Made by a program: the position numbers and the translations under genes. The notes beneath the pieces were generated by a model, which saw nothing but the letters and a program-made list of their open reading frames with translations, ran no database searches and was not told the origin of the DNA. Of a stretch of DNA of 64,000 nucleotides, positions 51,312-61,293 are shown one piece after another; the stretch's first letter is position 1, and each line of letters begins with the position of its first letter. The stretch spans positions 34,925-98,924 of the forward strand of contig JADKGB010000038.1 of the NCBI GenBank assembly GCA_016717225.1. Direction: 5' to 3'. The DNA comes from Flavobacteriales bacterium. GTDB lineage: Bacteria > Bacteroidota > Bacteroidia > Flavobacteriales_F > PHOS-HE28.

Positions 51312-54300
51312 ATGTTCCGCGCATTCCGCCATTTTGCACGTAAGCCTTTCGTGGCGGTGCTTGGCTATTGGCCTGTGCGGTTGTTCGTGTTGTTGGCGTT
51401 AGCCTGTATTGCCGATGCTGAATTGCTCGCGGCGGATCCTTGGGCCCTTGTCCAGCAAGTGGATACACCGGAGATCGATCTGCAATATCCCATCATTGAT
51501 CCTCCGGCTCCGGGGGAGAACAACACAGGCACCATTGACCTCGCCCCTCCTGAGAACGTGACGAACGATGTGGTCTACGACCCGATCACTGGCCAGTACA
51601 TTCTGCAGAGCAACATTGGTGACAATATCCAGTATCGTCCACCCATGAGCATGTCGCTCGATGAGTACTTGAACTACGACATGCAGAAGAGCATGAAGAC
51701 GTTCTGGACGGACAAGAACAAGGCGGCCACGGAGCGTGATGCGGACAAGCCTTGGTCAAAGACGATCAATGTGCGGAGCGAGGCGTTCTGTCGGATCTTC
51801 CGGGGATGCAACATCGATATTCGGCCGCAAGGGAGTGCAGAGGTCACCTTCGGTTTGAACATCAGCAAAACCGAGAACCCGCGCATACCGGTTGACCAGC
51901 GCAAGATCACCACGTTCAATTTCGACCAACGTATCCAGTTGAACCTGGTCGGTAACATCGGTGAGGCGTTGAAGATCAATACAGCTTACAACACCGAAGC
52001 CACCTTCGATTTCGAGAACCAAGTGAAGTTGAACTATGTGGGCGATGAGGACCAGATCGTGCAGAAGTTGGAGGCGGGAAACGTGAGTTTGCCGCTTACC
52101 GGACAGTTGATACAAGGAAGCCAGAGCCTGTTCGGCTTGAAAACGGAACTGCGTTTCGGTCGCCTAACGGCTACGGCGATCTTCAGCCAGGAAAAGGGCC
52201 AGCGACGGAATGTGCAGGTGGCCGGTGGTGCACAGACCACGAATTTCGATATCAAGGCGGACGAATACGAGGCGAACAAGTATTACTTCCTGAGCAATTA
52301 TTTCCGTGACAGTTACGAGAATGCTCTGCGCACACTGCCTCTTGTAAACAGTGGGATCAATATCACGCGGATCGAGGTGTGGATCACCAACACCCGATTC
52401 GACTTTGAGCAAACCCGCAATGCGGTGGGATTCACAGACCTCGGTGAGGATGGAAGCCCGGCGGCCATAGCCGCAGGTAAATTCAGTGATGGTCTAATAG
52501 GGGTCGTGCCTCAACTGACCGACGGACCAGGGAACAGGCCTTCCAACGCCGCGAACTCGTTGTTCGCGCTCACCTCGGTACCTGGTGGTCCCGTGGCTGG
52601 TTTTACCAATGCGACGGCTTGGTTGCAGGGGCAAGGCTTCGTTGCAAGCCGGCACTATGAAAAATTGGAAAGCGCGCGATTGCTTTTACCATCGGAATTC
52701 ACGGTGAACGAGCGTCTCGGATTCATCGGGCTGAACCAGAACCTCAACAACGACGAGGTGTTGATGGTGGCATACCAATACACGTTGGATGGTGAGACGT
52801 TCCAGGTAGGGCAGTTCGCGGGAGACGTTTCAGCCCCGAGTGCACTTGTGCTTCGCTTGTTGAAGGCGACGATCACCAACCCACGCATACCACTGTGGGA
52901 CCTGATGATGAAGAACGTGTATTCGCTCGGGGCTTTCCAGGTGAACCGCGAAGACTTCCGATTGGATCTTGTCTACAATAATCCAGCGACAGGGGTGGAT
53001 ATCAATTACATCCCGCGACCACCTGTGGCTACGATCCCGGTCATCCAAACGTTGGGATTGGATCGGTTGGACCCGCAGAACGCACCTAACCCGGATGGAG
53101 CTTTCGATTTTGTTGACAATGCGGCCACTGTTGGTGGAACGATCAATACACAGAACGGGCGGATCTTCTTTCCCGTTCTCGAACCGTTCGGTAGTTACTT
53201 GGACAGAAGACTTCTTGAAGATGCGAGCAACTCCCCCGCGATACGTGCCAACATCGTTTTCCAACAGTTGTACGACAGCACAAAGACGGCAGCACAGAAC
53301 CTGCCCGAACTGAACCGCTTTCGCTTACGAGGCAGCTACAAGAGTGCCAGTAGCGACGTGATCAGCCTGAACAGCGTGAACATTCCACAAGGTTCCGTTG
53401 CTGTAACCGCAGGCGGCGTTCGGCTATTGGAGGGCCAGGACTATACCGTGGATTACAACCTGGGCCGTGTGAAGATCCTGAACCAGGGTATCCTCGAAAG
53501 CGGCACGCCCATCAATATCAGTTTGGAAAGCAACTCGCTCTTCAGCATCCAACAAAAAACATTGGCTGGTGCACGCCTTGACTACAAAGTGAGCAAGGAC
53601 CTCACGATCGGTGGTACGATCATGAATCTATCCGAACGCCCGCTCACCCAGAAAGTGAACGTGGGGGATGAGCCGATCAGTAACACCATTGTAGGCCTTG
53701 ATGCGAATTGGAAAACGGAGAGCGGTTTTGTTACGCGATTGGTGGATCAACTACCATTCTTCGCCACCAAAGAAGTGAGCACCGTGAACGTGAGTGCCGA
53801 GGGCGCGTACTTGATACCCGGTCACAGCCGGGCGATCGGGAATTCGGGAACCAGTTACATCGATGATTTTGAAGGCAGTGTGAGCAACATCGATATGCGC
53901 CAGCAAGCGCAATGGTTCCTTGCCAGCACGCCTCAAGGTCAGACTGACCTGTGGAACGAAGGCCAGTTCTTCTCCCGTGCGAACGGCTTCAAACGTGCAC
54001 TGCTCGCATGGTATGTGGTGGATCCTATTTTCTTCCGCGAGGGCAATCTGAAACCGCCCATTCCTGATGGAACCGACAAGACGAATCAGGTACGCGAGAT
54101 CCTGGAAAAGGAGGTGTTTCCCAATCGTGTCCTACCTACTGGAACACCGTCGAACATTCCTGTCCTGGATCTGGCGTATTACCCGAACGAACGTGGCCCG
54201 TACAACTACGAGCCGAACCTGGACCCGAATGGTAAGTTGCCCAACCCCGCCGACAATTGGGCCGGTATTACCCGCCGTGTGAACACCACCGATTTCGAGC

Positions 54301-57300
54301 AGAGCAACATCGAGACCATCCAGTTCTGGATGATGGACCCATTCGATGACGATGCACAGAACGGGAGCAACACGGATTCGAGGAATATCACGGGTGGTGA
54401 TTTCTACATTGATCTGGGCAACATAAGCGAAGATGTCTTGCGCGATAGCCGCAAGAGTTTCGAGAATGGCTTACCGGAGAATTTAGGCGATGCGAGTGCC
54501 ACCACCAGCGCAACGGATTGGGGTGTTGTTCCTACTACCCAAAGCGTTGTTAACGCATTCGCGATAACACAGGACAATTCCTACAAATTCCAGGACGCAG
54601 GCCTCGATGGATTGGCCGATAACCAGTCGAATTTCAATATACCCAGCGAGCAGGCTTTTCTGCCCAATGCCCTATACTTGACCGACGTTGCCAACAACGT
54701 CCTGCCAGGTCCTGCTCTCGATTCCATCATCCAGGACCCCAGCGGTGATCGCTACCACTTCTTCCGTGGGCCTGATCTCGATGCGGCACCCTACGATATC
54801 CTGCGCCGGTACAAGTATTTCAATGGTCCGGAAGGCAACTCCATTACAGATGAGGATAGCCCGGAAGACTATCCTACGCAAAGCACCACGCTGCCAAGTA
54901 CTGAAGACATCAACCAGGACCAGAACCTGAGCGAGAGTGAGAGTTACTTCCAGTACAAAGTGAGTCTGCGGCCAGCGGACATGGTGGTGGGACAGAACTT
55001 CATTACGGACCGTATTGTGAGCCCATCGGCCGATGGCACACGTTCAGTTGCTTGGTACCAGTTCAAGATACCCATTCGCCAACCGGACCGGGTGGTGAAT
55101 GGCATCCAGGACTTTCGAAGCATCCGTTTCATGCGCTTGAAAATGAAAGGGTGGAGCCAGGAAGCGGTATTGCGTTTCGCCCGGTTGGAGTTCATCCGCG
55201 GAGAATGGCGCAAGTACCTGCAGACGTTGGAAACCTTGGGCGAGGGCCCAGGTGGTGGTGATCCCGAAGCGACCTTGTTCAACGTAGCTGCGGTCAACAT
55301 CGAGGAGAACGGCCGTCGTACACCGATCAACTATACGCTGCCTCCGGGGATCAACCAGGAGACCGATGTGAGCAGTGCGAACCTGCGCAATCTCAACGAG
55401 CAATCGCTTCAATTGCAAGTATGCAATCTGCGCGATGGCGATGCCCGTGCAGCCTTCCGCAATGTGAATTTCGACATCCGCAGTTATAAGAAAATGCAGA
55501 TGTACGTGCACGCGGAAAGCCGCGATCCTGCGAACCCGATCGAATTCGGTGACGTGAGCGTGTTCATCCGGGTCGGCAACGACTTCGATCAGAACTACTA
55601 TGAGTACGAGGTGCCTGCGGAACCCACGCAGTTCAGCGAGTCCGATCCGTCCAAGATCTGGCCTGAAAAGAACAACATGATCATTGAGTTCGCGCGGCTC
55701 AACGATGTGAAGATCCAGCGCAACTCGGAAGGCGCGCCGGTGAATTTGCGCTACACACAACTCGATGGCGATCGTCGCATTACGGTGAAAGGGAATCCGA
55801 ACCTGAGCCGCATGAACACCATTATGATCGGTGTGCGCAACCCGAAAAAGAACGGTAGTGAGGCGAACCCATGGAACACGGACGACGCGACCAGTCAGTG
55901 TGTGGAGGTGTGGGTCAACGAACTTCGCCTGACCGACTTCGACCAGAGCGGTGGTTGGGCGGCTCTGGCGCGAGTGAACACCACATTGGCCGATCTCGGC
56001 ACACTCAGCGTAGCGGGCAATTACAGCACCCCTTTCTGGGGAAGCATCGATAAGCGCGTGAGCGAGCGCCAACGTGATACACGATTTGGTGTGGATGTGA
56101 GCGCCAACTTGGAAATGGGCAAGTTCCTGCCGGAAAGCAGTGGTGTGAAAGTGCCGCTGTACTTGGGCTATAGCGAACAGGTCATCAACCCGCAATTCGA
56201 CCCATTGAACCCCGATATCGAGTGGGAGGATGCCACGCGGGCGCTTACCAAGGAAGAGCGAAAAGAACGGTTGAAGCAACTGCATACCTACACGCGCCGG
56301 CGAAGCATCAACGTAACCAACGTGCACAAGGAGCGTGCGGCCGGTGGAAGTGGCAAAGAGCATTTTTACGATGTGGAGAACCTGAGCCTTTCCTATGCAT
56401 ACGGCGACCAGGAGTACCACGATGTGAATACACAATACGAGAACACGCGCACGTACCGTGGATCATTGGCATGGCAGCACACACCGAAGCCGCGGCCTGT
56501 GAAGCCGTTCGAGAACGTGGGCTTCATCGGTAAGAGCAAGTGGACCAAATTGATCAAGGATTTCAACGTGAATCTGGGCTTCAAGCAGCTCACCGCACGC
56601 ACGTCCTTGGACCGTACGTACATGGAGCGATTGGTGCGCCCGAACCCTGACATCGTGAGCCTGCCGCCAATACCGACCTATAACAAGACATTCGGATGGC
56701 AATCGCAATACGGCTTCCGATACGAGATCACGAAGAACCTGAAAGTCGATTTCAATGCGAACCGCAACGCCATCATCGGGGAGCCAGCGGGCAGGGTGAA
56801 CGGCAGCGACCGACCGGCTTATGAGGTGTGGAAGGACAGTGTGCTGACGAGCATTCGCGAATTCGGATTGCCTACCGGTTATGATCACACGGTGAACGTG
56901 ACCTACACACTTCCGTTGGACAAATTGCCGCTCACCGATTGGATAACGGTGAATACCACCTACGGAGCGGCCTACAAGTGGGATCGCGCACCGCTCACCC
57001 AAGACAGTATCGGGAACACCATTCAGAACTCGCGCACGATCAGCATCAATGGCCAGTTGAATTTCGTGAACCTGTACAACAAGATCAAGTTCCTCAAGAA
57101 GATCAACGACAAGGCAAAGGGTAACAAGGGCGGCAAGGTCACCCCACCAAAAGGAAAGGGTGGTGGGTCCAAATCCGATTCCACGAACACCAAAACGCCT
57201 TCGCCCTCGAAGATCAATCCGGTGGAAGGCTTCGCACGTGTGCTGATGATGCTCCGTACAGGCACGCTCACGTACAGCCAGAACAACGGCATGTTGTTGC

Positions 57301-58604
57301 CCGGTTGGAACAGGGGCCCGAACGTGATCGGCATGGACGCAGGCTTCGGGGCACCAGGCTTCGGCTTCATCCTGGGTGAACAGAACACCAATTTCAATGG
57401 CGATATCGTGCGCGACTTTGCCAGTGAAGCAAGTGGTAACGGATGGTTGGTGAAGAACAAGAGCATATTCACACCACATACCCAAACGCGCACGGAGAAC
57501 ATTACGGCACGGCTTGCACTGGAGCCGTTCAAAGGCATGCGCATCGACGTGAGTGCAAATCGTACGATCGGCACCAACCGGAATTCGTTCTACCGCTGGG
57601 ACACACTTGATACGTGGAGGAACGACAGCCCGCGCGAGACGGGTAATTTCAGTGTGAGCATGCTGAACTGGCCAACCACTTTTGTGAACGATGATGAGAA
57701 TCTGGTGAACCAGGTATTCGAGAACATGCTTGCCTACCGCACCACCATCAGTCAGCGATTGGGTAGTGAGAACAGTTTTTCGGACCTGCCTTCGGGCCTG
57801 CCCTCCGACAGTGTGTTCTGGACCGGTTACGGAGCAACCAACCAGGATGTGGTCATTCCATCGTTCCTCGCGGCCTACACGGGTCGTGACCCGAACAGTG
57901 TGAAACTGAACCCCTTCAAGTTGTTGCCCGCACCCAATTGGGACATTACTTATGACGGGCTCACAAAATTGGAGTTCTTCAAAAAACTCTTCCGGACCTT
58001 CACCGTGAACCATAGCTATCGCAGCACGTTCACTATTGGAGGCTACCAGACCAATTTGTTCTACGAGCCCGGTGGGAATGCGACTGATATCGGGGGCAAT
58101 TTCATCCCGGAGAAACAGATCTCGGTCGTGACCATTTCCGAAGTGATGCGGCCTTTCATCAACTTCGATGCAACACTTCAGAACAGCTTGTTGGCCAAGT
58201 TCGAATACAACCGCGATCGCAGTTTGAGTTTGAGCCTTTCGAACAACCAGGTAACCGAAGTGAGGGGCAAGGAATTCGTCATCGGAAGTGGCTATCGCTT
58301 CAAGAACGTGAAGTTCCCGATCCAGATCGGCTCCGCAAAACCCAAGAGCGACCTGAACCTGCGTGTTGACCTCAGCTGGCGCCAGAACAACACCGTGATC
58401 CGCCAGATACAGCAGCGCCAGAACACGGTTACGGCCGGGCAGGACATCATCTCCATCAAGACCAGCGCCGATTATGTGATCAACCAGAAGTTGAACATCC
58501 GTGCGTTCTATGAGCGAGTGATCAACAAGCCGGTGATCAGCACGACGTTCCCGAGTGCCAATACGAACTTGGGCATCAGCTTGCGCTTCACCTTGACGCA
58601 ATAG
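51312..58604 (+). CDS. sprA: T9SS outer-membrane translocon SprA (Sov)
   Basis: SprA is the giant outer-membrane barrel through which T9SS substrates leave the cell; in gliding species it is also needed for motility. It is 2430 residues, in the family range. It has an N-terminal membrane-like signal (FVAVLGYWPVRLFVLLALACIADAE) and DPWALVQQ. Long beta-rich regions run throughout, for example ARLLLPSEFTVNERLGFIGLNQNLNNDEVLMVAYQYT, GSVAVTAGGVRLLEGQDYTVDYNLGRVKILN and YIDDFEGS. It ends with strands typical of a barrel (NLGISLRFTLTQ). A low-complexity Lys/Gly segment occurs near residues 1935-1965 (KGNKGGKVTPPKGKGGG). gcvH and vanZ follow. The many T9SS cargo genes in this window depend on this channel. 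Confidence 0.97.
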   Translation: MFRAFRHFARKPFVAVLGYWPVRLFVLLALACIADAELLAADPWALVQQVDTPEIDLQYPIIDPPAPGENNTGTIDLAPPENVTNDVVYDPITGQYILQSNIGDNIQYRPPMSMSLDEYLNYDMQKSMKTFWTDKNKAATERDADKPWSKTINVRSEAFCRIFRGCNIDIRPQGSAEVTFGLNISKTENPRIPVDQRKITTFNFDQRIQLNLVGNIGEALKINTAYNTEATFDFENQVKLNYVGDEDQIVQKLEAGNVSLPLTGQLIQGSQSLFGLKTELRFGRLTATAIFSQEKGQRRNVQVAGGAQTTNFDIKADEYEANKYYFLSNYFRDSYENALRTLPLVNSGINITRIEVWITNTRFDFEQTRNAVGFTDLGEDGSPAAIAAGKFSDGLIGVVPQLTDGPGNRPSNAANSLFALTSVPGGPVAGFTNATAWLQGQGFVASRHYEKLESARLLLPSEFTVNERLGFIGLNQNLNNDEVLMVAYQYTLDGETFQVGQFAGDVSAPSALVLRLLKATITNPRIPLWDLMMKNVYSLGAFQVNREDFRLDLVYNNPATGVDINYIPRPPVATIPVIQTLGLDRLDPQNAPNPDGAFDFVDNAATVGGTINTQNGRIFFPVLEPFGSYLDRRLLEDASNSPAIRANIVFQQLYDSTKTAAQNLPELNRFRLRGSYKSASSDVISLNSVNIPQGSVAVTAGGVRLLEGQDYTVDYNLGRVKILNQGILESGTPINISLESNSLFSIQQKTLAGARLDYKVSKDLTIGGTIMNLSERPLTQKVNVGDEPISNTIVGLDANWKTESGFVTRLVDQLPFFATKEVSTVNVSAEGAYLIPGHSRAIGNSGTSYIDDFEGSVSNIDMRQQAQWFLASTPQGQTDLWNEGQFFSRANGFKRALLAWYVVDPIFFREGNLKPPIPDGTDKTNQVREILEKEVFPNRVLPTGTPSNIPVLDLAYYPNERGPYNYEPNLDPNGKLPNPADNWAGITRRVNTTDFEQSNIETIQFWMMDPFDDDAQNGSNTDSRNITGGDFYIDLGNISEDVLRDSRKSFENGLPENLGDASATTSATDWGVVPTTQSVVNAFAITQDNSYKFQDAGLDGLADNQSNFNIPSEQAFLPNALYLTDVANNVLPGPALDSIIQDPSGDRYHFFRGPDLDAAPYDILRRYKYFNGPEGNSITDEDSPEDYPTQSTTLPSTEDINQDQNLSESESYFQYKVSLRPADMVVGQNFITDRIVSPSADGTRSVAWYQFKIPIRQPDRVVNGIQDFRSIRFMRLKMKGWSQEAVLRFARLEFIRGEWRKYLQTLETLGEGPGGGDPEATLFNVAAVNIEENGRRTPINYTLPPGINQETDVSSANLRNLNEQSLQLQVCNLRDGDARAAFRNVNFDIRSYKKMQMYVHAESRDPANPIEFGDVSVFIRVGNDFDQNYYEYEVPAEPTQFSESDPSKIWPEKNNMIIEFARLNDVKIQRNSEGAPVNLRYTQLDGDRRITVKGNPNLSRMNTIMIGVRNPKKNGSEANPWNTDDATSQCVEVWVNELRLTDFDQSGGWAALARVNTTLADLGTLSVAGNYSTPFWGSIDKRVSERQRDTRFGVDVSANLEMGKFLPESSGVKVPLYLGYSEQVINPQFDPLNPDIEWEDATRALTKEERKERLKQLHTYTRRRSINVTNVHKERAAGGSGKEHFYDVENLSLSYAYGDQEYHDVNTQYENTRTYRGSLAWQHTPKPRPVKPFENVGFIGKSKWTKLIKDFNVNLGFKQLTARTSLDRTYMERLVRPNPDIVSLPPIPTYNKTFGWQSQYGFRYEITKNLKVDFNANRNAIIGEPAGRVNGSDRPAYEVWKDSVLTSIREFGLPTGYDHTVNVTYTLPLDKLPLTDWITVNTTYGAAYKWDRAPLTQDSIGNTIQNSRTISINGQLNFVNLYNKIKFLKKINDKAKGNKGGKVTPPKGKGGGSKSDSTNTKTPSPSKINPVEGFARVLMMLRTGTLTYSQNNGMLLPGWNRGPNVIGMDAGFGAPGFGFILGEQNTNFNGDIVRDFASEASGNGWLVKNKSIFTPHTQTRTENITARLALEPFKGMRIDVSANRTIGTNRNSFYRWDTLDTWRNDSPRETGNFSVSMLNWPTTFVNDDENLVNQVFENMLAYRTTISQRLGSENSFSDLPSGLPSDSVFWTGYGATNQDVVIPSFLAAYTGRDPNSVKLNPFKLLPAPNWDITYDGLTKLEFFKKLFRTFTVNHSYRSTFTIGGYQTNLFYEPGGNATDIGGNFIPEKQISVVTISEVMRPFINFDATLQNSLLAKFEYNRDRSLSLSLSNNQVTEVRGKEFVIGSGYRFKNVKFPIQIGSAKPKSDLNLRVDLSWRQNNTVIRQIQQRQNTVTAGQDIISIKTSADYVINQKLNIRAFYERVINKPVISTTFPSANTNLGISLRFTLTQ

Positions 58605-58661
58605 CCAAAATGCGAATGGGGAAATGTGTCGGGCGGGAAGCGTTCGGATCCTCCGTCAGCC

Positions 58662-58669
58662 TACTTTCG
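58662..58669 (+). promoter_or_regulatory. Candidate -7 element for gcvH-vanZ
   Basis: TACTTTCG matches TAnnTTTG except for one base and lies 50 bases before the gcvH ATG. It suggests that gcvH-vanZ can be transcribed independently of sprA. Confidence 0.35.
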
Positions 58670-58719
58670 TCAGCGCGTTTTTCAATTGTTCTACCACTGC
58701 ACATTCGCACCTATTCCCA

Positions 58720-59097
58720 ATGAACATCCCTACCGAGCTCAAGTACACGAAGGACCACGAATGGATCCGGATCGAAGGTGAAGAAGCCGTCATTGGTATC
58801 ACTGATTTCGCACAAGGCGAGTTGGGTGATATCGTGTTCGTCGACATCAGCAGCGAAGGTCAGGAGGTAGATCAGCACGCGGTCTTCGGTACCGTGGAAG
58901 CGGTGAAGACGGTAAGCGATCTCTTCATGCCGGTGAAGGGTACTGTGCTTAGCGTGAACCCGGGTTTGGCCGATGATCCGGCTGCTGTGAACAAGGATCC
59001 GTATGGCGCTGGTTGGATGGTACGCATCCGTGTGAGCGACAAAGCGCAGTTGGGTGAATTGCTCAGTGCGGAGCAGTACCACGCAGTCGCTGGATAG
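58720..59097 (+). CDS. gcvH: Glycine cleavage system H protein
   Basis: This lipoyl carrier shuttles the aminomethyl group in glycine cleavage. From MNIPTELKYTKDHEW it is 125 residues. Family stretches are KDHEWIRIEGEEAVIGITDFAQGELGDIVFVDI and FGTVEAVKTVSDLFMPVKG, in which the lysine of EAVKTVSD is the lipoylation site, and NKDPYGAGWMVRI. The other gcv genes are not in the window. A longer upstream frame has no family support. vanZ follows after 10 bases. Confidence 0.96.
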   Translation: MNIPTELKYTKDHEWIRIEGEEAVIGITDFAQGELGDIVFVDISSEGQEVDQHAVFGTVEAVKTVSDLFMPVKGTVLSVNPGLADDPAAVNKDPYGAGWMVRIRVSDKAQLGELLSAEQYHAVAG

Positions 59098-59107
59098 TTC
59101 GCGGCAA

Positions 59108-59500
59108 ATGCTTCGTCATCTGCGGTGGGCGATCCTTTGGGCGATCGTTATCCTGTGGCTTTGCCTGATCCCGGGTAGTTCGCTGCCCGCATGGGATTGG
59201 GTCTCCATTTTCGACGTGGACAAGCTCGTACATGGAGGCATGTTCTTCGTTCTGTCGGTCTTGCTCTCGCAGGCATTGAAGAGCCATGGTTCTCCGCTCC
59301 GATACATATTGGTAGCCTGTGTGATCAGTGCGTTGTACGGCGTGGCTACGGAATTCATGCAAGGTTTGGAAGCGCTTGGTCGTCGCACCGATCCGGGTGA
59401 TATGATCGCGAATACGATTGGTGCGATCGCCGCAGGTGGCTTCAGTAATTGGCGCGAGAACAAAGGCTGGGCGATCGTGCCTTTTGCGTTTTTGCGATAG
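59108..59500 (+). CDS. VanZ-family membrane protein
   Basis: This is a 130-residue integral membrane protein with about four helices (WAILWAIVILWLCLIPG, DKLVHGGMFFVLSVLLSQAL, YILVACVISALYGVATEF) and the VanZ hallmark DKxxHxxxF and GRRTDPGDMIANTIGA near the end. VanZ of enterococci affects teicoplanin resistance, but the physiological role of most homologues is unknown. It follows gcvH, a neighbourhood that I recall as conserved with sprA. Confidence 0.9.
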   Translation: MLRHLRWAILWAIVILWLCLIPGSSLPAWDWVSIFDVDKLVHGGMFFVLSVLLSQALKSHGSPLRYILVACVISALYGVATEFMQGLEALGRRTDPGDMIANTIGAIAAGGFSNWRENKGWAIVPFAFLR

Positions 59501-59543
59501 ATATTCCGTTCACTTGGGATGTGAGTGTAATGGATGGCAGCAT

Positions 59544-59588
59544 TTCTCTGCGTTCCCCTGATCGCCCTCCGCGCCTCTGCGTTTCTCT
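59544..59588. repeat. Partial CTCTGCG-type repeat after cysN
   Basis: This 45-base stretch contains CTCTGCGTTCCC, then CTCCGCGCCTCTGCGT. The second half matches one arm of the suf-spacer palindrome at 18727-18755. It fills the gap between the convergent vanZ and cysN stops. It looks like a truncated or single-armed copy of the same repeat family. Confidence 0.5.
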
Positions 59589-60857
59589 TCAGACGATCAT
59601 CCCCGCCGCCACCGTCTCGTTGGTGCTCTCATCGATCAGGATGATGCTGCCGGTGTAGCGGTTGCGTTGGTACTTGTCAAAGTGCAGCGGCACGGTCGTG
59701 CGCAGATGCACACGACCGATGTCGTTCATGCGGATGGTCTGATCGCCGTCCGCTTTGCGCAAGGTGCTGATGTCCATGCGGTACTTCACCTCCTTCACCA
59801 CGCAGCGTGCATCGCGACTGGTGTGTTTGATGGCGTACTTGCCGCCGGGTTGCAGCGGACGCTCGTTGAACCAGCACAGCATCGCGTCCACGTCCTGTGA
59901 ACTTTCCGGCAGGCTGTTGGCACCCACGATCATGTCGCCACGGCTGATGTCGATCTCGTCCGCGAGCGTCATCACCACGCTCTGTGGCGCGAATGCCTCT
60001 TCAACCTCTCGCTCACCGAGGTTGATGCTCTTGATCGTGCTCTGGGATCCACTAGGCAATACCTGCACGGTATCGCCCTTGCGGAACACGCCGCCTTGCA
60101 CACGCCCAGCGAATCCACGGAAGTCATGGAACTCGTCCGTCATCGGGCGCACTACATACTGCACCGGGAAGCGGCGGTCGATATGGTTCAGGTCGCCGGC
60201 AATGTGCACGTTCTCCAATAGGTACATCAGCGTTGGGCCTTGGTACCAGTCCATCCGCGTGCTGCGGTCCACCACGTTGTCACCCTTCAGTGCGCTGATC
60301 GGGATGTAGCGGATGTCGCGCACTTCGAGCTTGCTGCTGAAGTCTTCCAGTTCTTTCTGGATCCGCGTGAAGACGGCCTCGTCGTAGTCCACAAGATCCA
60401 TCTTGTTGATGCAGAACACCACGTGCGGAATGCCGAGCAACGACGCGATGAACGAATGCCGGCAAGTCTGTTCCAGAATGCCCTTGCGCGCGTCCACGAG
60501 GATGATGGCCAGGTTCGCGGTGCTGGCACCGGTGACCATGTTCCGCGTGTACTGGATGTGCCCCGGCGTATCCGCGATGATGAACTTCCGCTTCGGCGTT
60601 GCGAAGTAGCGATAGGCCACATCTATGGTGATGCCTTGTTCGCGCTCGGCGCGGAGGCCGTCGGTTAGGAGCGACAAGTCGACCTCGCCCGTTCCGCGCT
60701 TGGAGCTCGCCTTTTCCATCGCCTCCATCTGGTCGTCGAAGATGGCCTTGCTGTCGTACAGCAATCGCCCAATGAGGGTGCTCTTGCCATCGTCCACGCT
60801 GCCTGCTGTAGTGAACCGCAGGAGATCCATGTCCAGGTAGCCGTGTGTTGAACTCAT
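59589..60857 (-). CDS. cysN: Sulfate adenylyltransferase GTPase subunit CysN
   Basis: CysN is the regulatory GTPase of ATP sulfurylase and works with CysD to make APS from sulfate and ATP. From MSSTHGYLDMDLLRFTTAG it is 422 residues and has no fused APS kinase, consistent with the separate cysC here. Motifs are G1 GSVDDGKSTLIGRLL, G3 DTPGHIQYTRNM, and G4 CINKMDLVDYD, with EF-Tu-like domains II and III (about 220-420). It is the last gene of the minus-strand cysC-cysD-cysN set. Confidence 0.96.
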   Translation of the reverse strand: MSSTHGYLDMDLLRFTTAGSVDDGKSTLIGRLLYDSKAIFDDQMEAMEKASSKRGTGEVDLSLLTDGLRAEREQGITIDVAYRYFATPKRKFIIADTPGHIQYTRNMVTGASTANLAIILVDARKGILEQTCRHSFIASLLGIPHVVFCINKMDLVDYDEAVFTRIQKELEDFSSKLEVRDIRYIPISALKGDNVVDRSTRMDWYQGPTLMYLLENVHIAGDLNHIDRRFPVQYVVRPMTDEFHDFRGFAGRVQGGVFRKGDTVQVLPSGSQSTIKSINLGEREVEEAFAPQSVVMTLADEIDISRGDMIVGANSLPESSQDVDAMLCWFNERPLQPGGKYAIKHTSRDARCVVKEVKYRMDISTLRKADGDQTIRMNDIGRVHLRTTVPLHFDKYQRNRYTGSIILIDESTNETVAAGMIV

Positions 60858-60867
60858 TTCGCGGAAA

Positions 60868-60897
60868 TGTGAAAAGTGAAAGCTGAAACCTGAAACG
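60868..60897. repeat. GAAAGCTGAAAC-type arm downstream of the four-helix-bundle gene
   Basis: The A-rich arm reads GTGAAAAGTGAAAGCTGAAAC and onward in the plus direction. Its reverse complement matches the pyrimidine-rich arm at 61244-61292, so the two arms flank the four-helix-bundle remnant as an inverted repeat. It spans most of the space between that gene's stop and the cysN start. Confidence 0.6.
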
Positions 60898-60900
60898 GGT

Positions 60901-61243
60901 TCATCGCTTGACAATGGATGTGAAGATGGAAACCAATTCGTCCGACCCTTTCAAAAGGGGCTGTACTTCGTTCGGTTTCATAATGCCGGAAGCGCTAAGT
61001 AGTTCCAACCAAAACCCACACTCGTCGGCTTCTTCGATCACGATCCCCAGTTTGGCAACGAACTCCTTCTTGCTCCCCCTGAAGCTGACGGGTATTCGCA
61101 CCAACCGACGTTGCTGACCTCAGCAACTGCCTGCCAAGGACTTGCGCTTCCGTGTTTTTCGGCAACGCTTTGTAGAACGCCACACCCGCAACCGAGAACT
61201 GCATCGTGCGATCCTTCAGGTCTTTGTGCGGCAGCGCGTCCAT
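60901..61243 (-). pseudogene. Four-helix-bundle (S23/IVS-type) protein, frameshifted
   Basis: The first frame, MDALPHKDLKDRTMQFSVAGVAFYKAL with LGRQLLRSATSVGAN, is a typical N-terminal half. The second half continues in another frame: GSKKEFVAKLGIVIEEADECGFWLELL and LLKGSDELVSIFTSIVKR. Removing one C from the CCCCC at 61075-61079 joins them into about 113 residues, close to the family's usual length. The gene sits between cysD and cysN and is flanked by complementary A-rich and T-rich arms. The function of stand-alone members of this family is not established; the related sequence in some 23S rRNA genes lies in intervening sequences. Confidence 0.8.
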
Positions 61244-61292
61244 TTCAGTTTTCGCTTTTCAGCTTTCAGCTTTCTCGTTTCGCTTTTCAACT
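61244..61292. repeat. TTTCAGCTTTCAGC-type arm upstream of the four-helix-bundle gene
   Basis: This pyrimidine-rich arm (TTCAGTTTTCGCTTTTCAGC and onward) covers exactly the space from the four-helix-bundle start codon to the cysD stop codon. It is complementary to the arm at 60868-60897 and internally repeats CTTTCAGCTTTC. Confidence 0.6.
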
Positions 61293-61293
61293 T

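Noticed and set aside
56463..58601. A 712-codon open frame antisense to the 3' part of sprA
   Set aside because: Opposite a conserved T9SS gene; composition biased to His, Arg and Val as expected from the reverse of a beta-rich gene.
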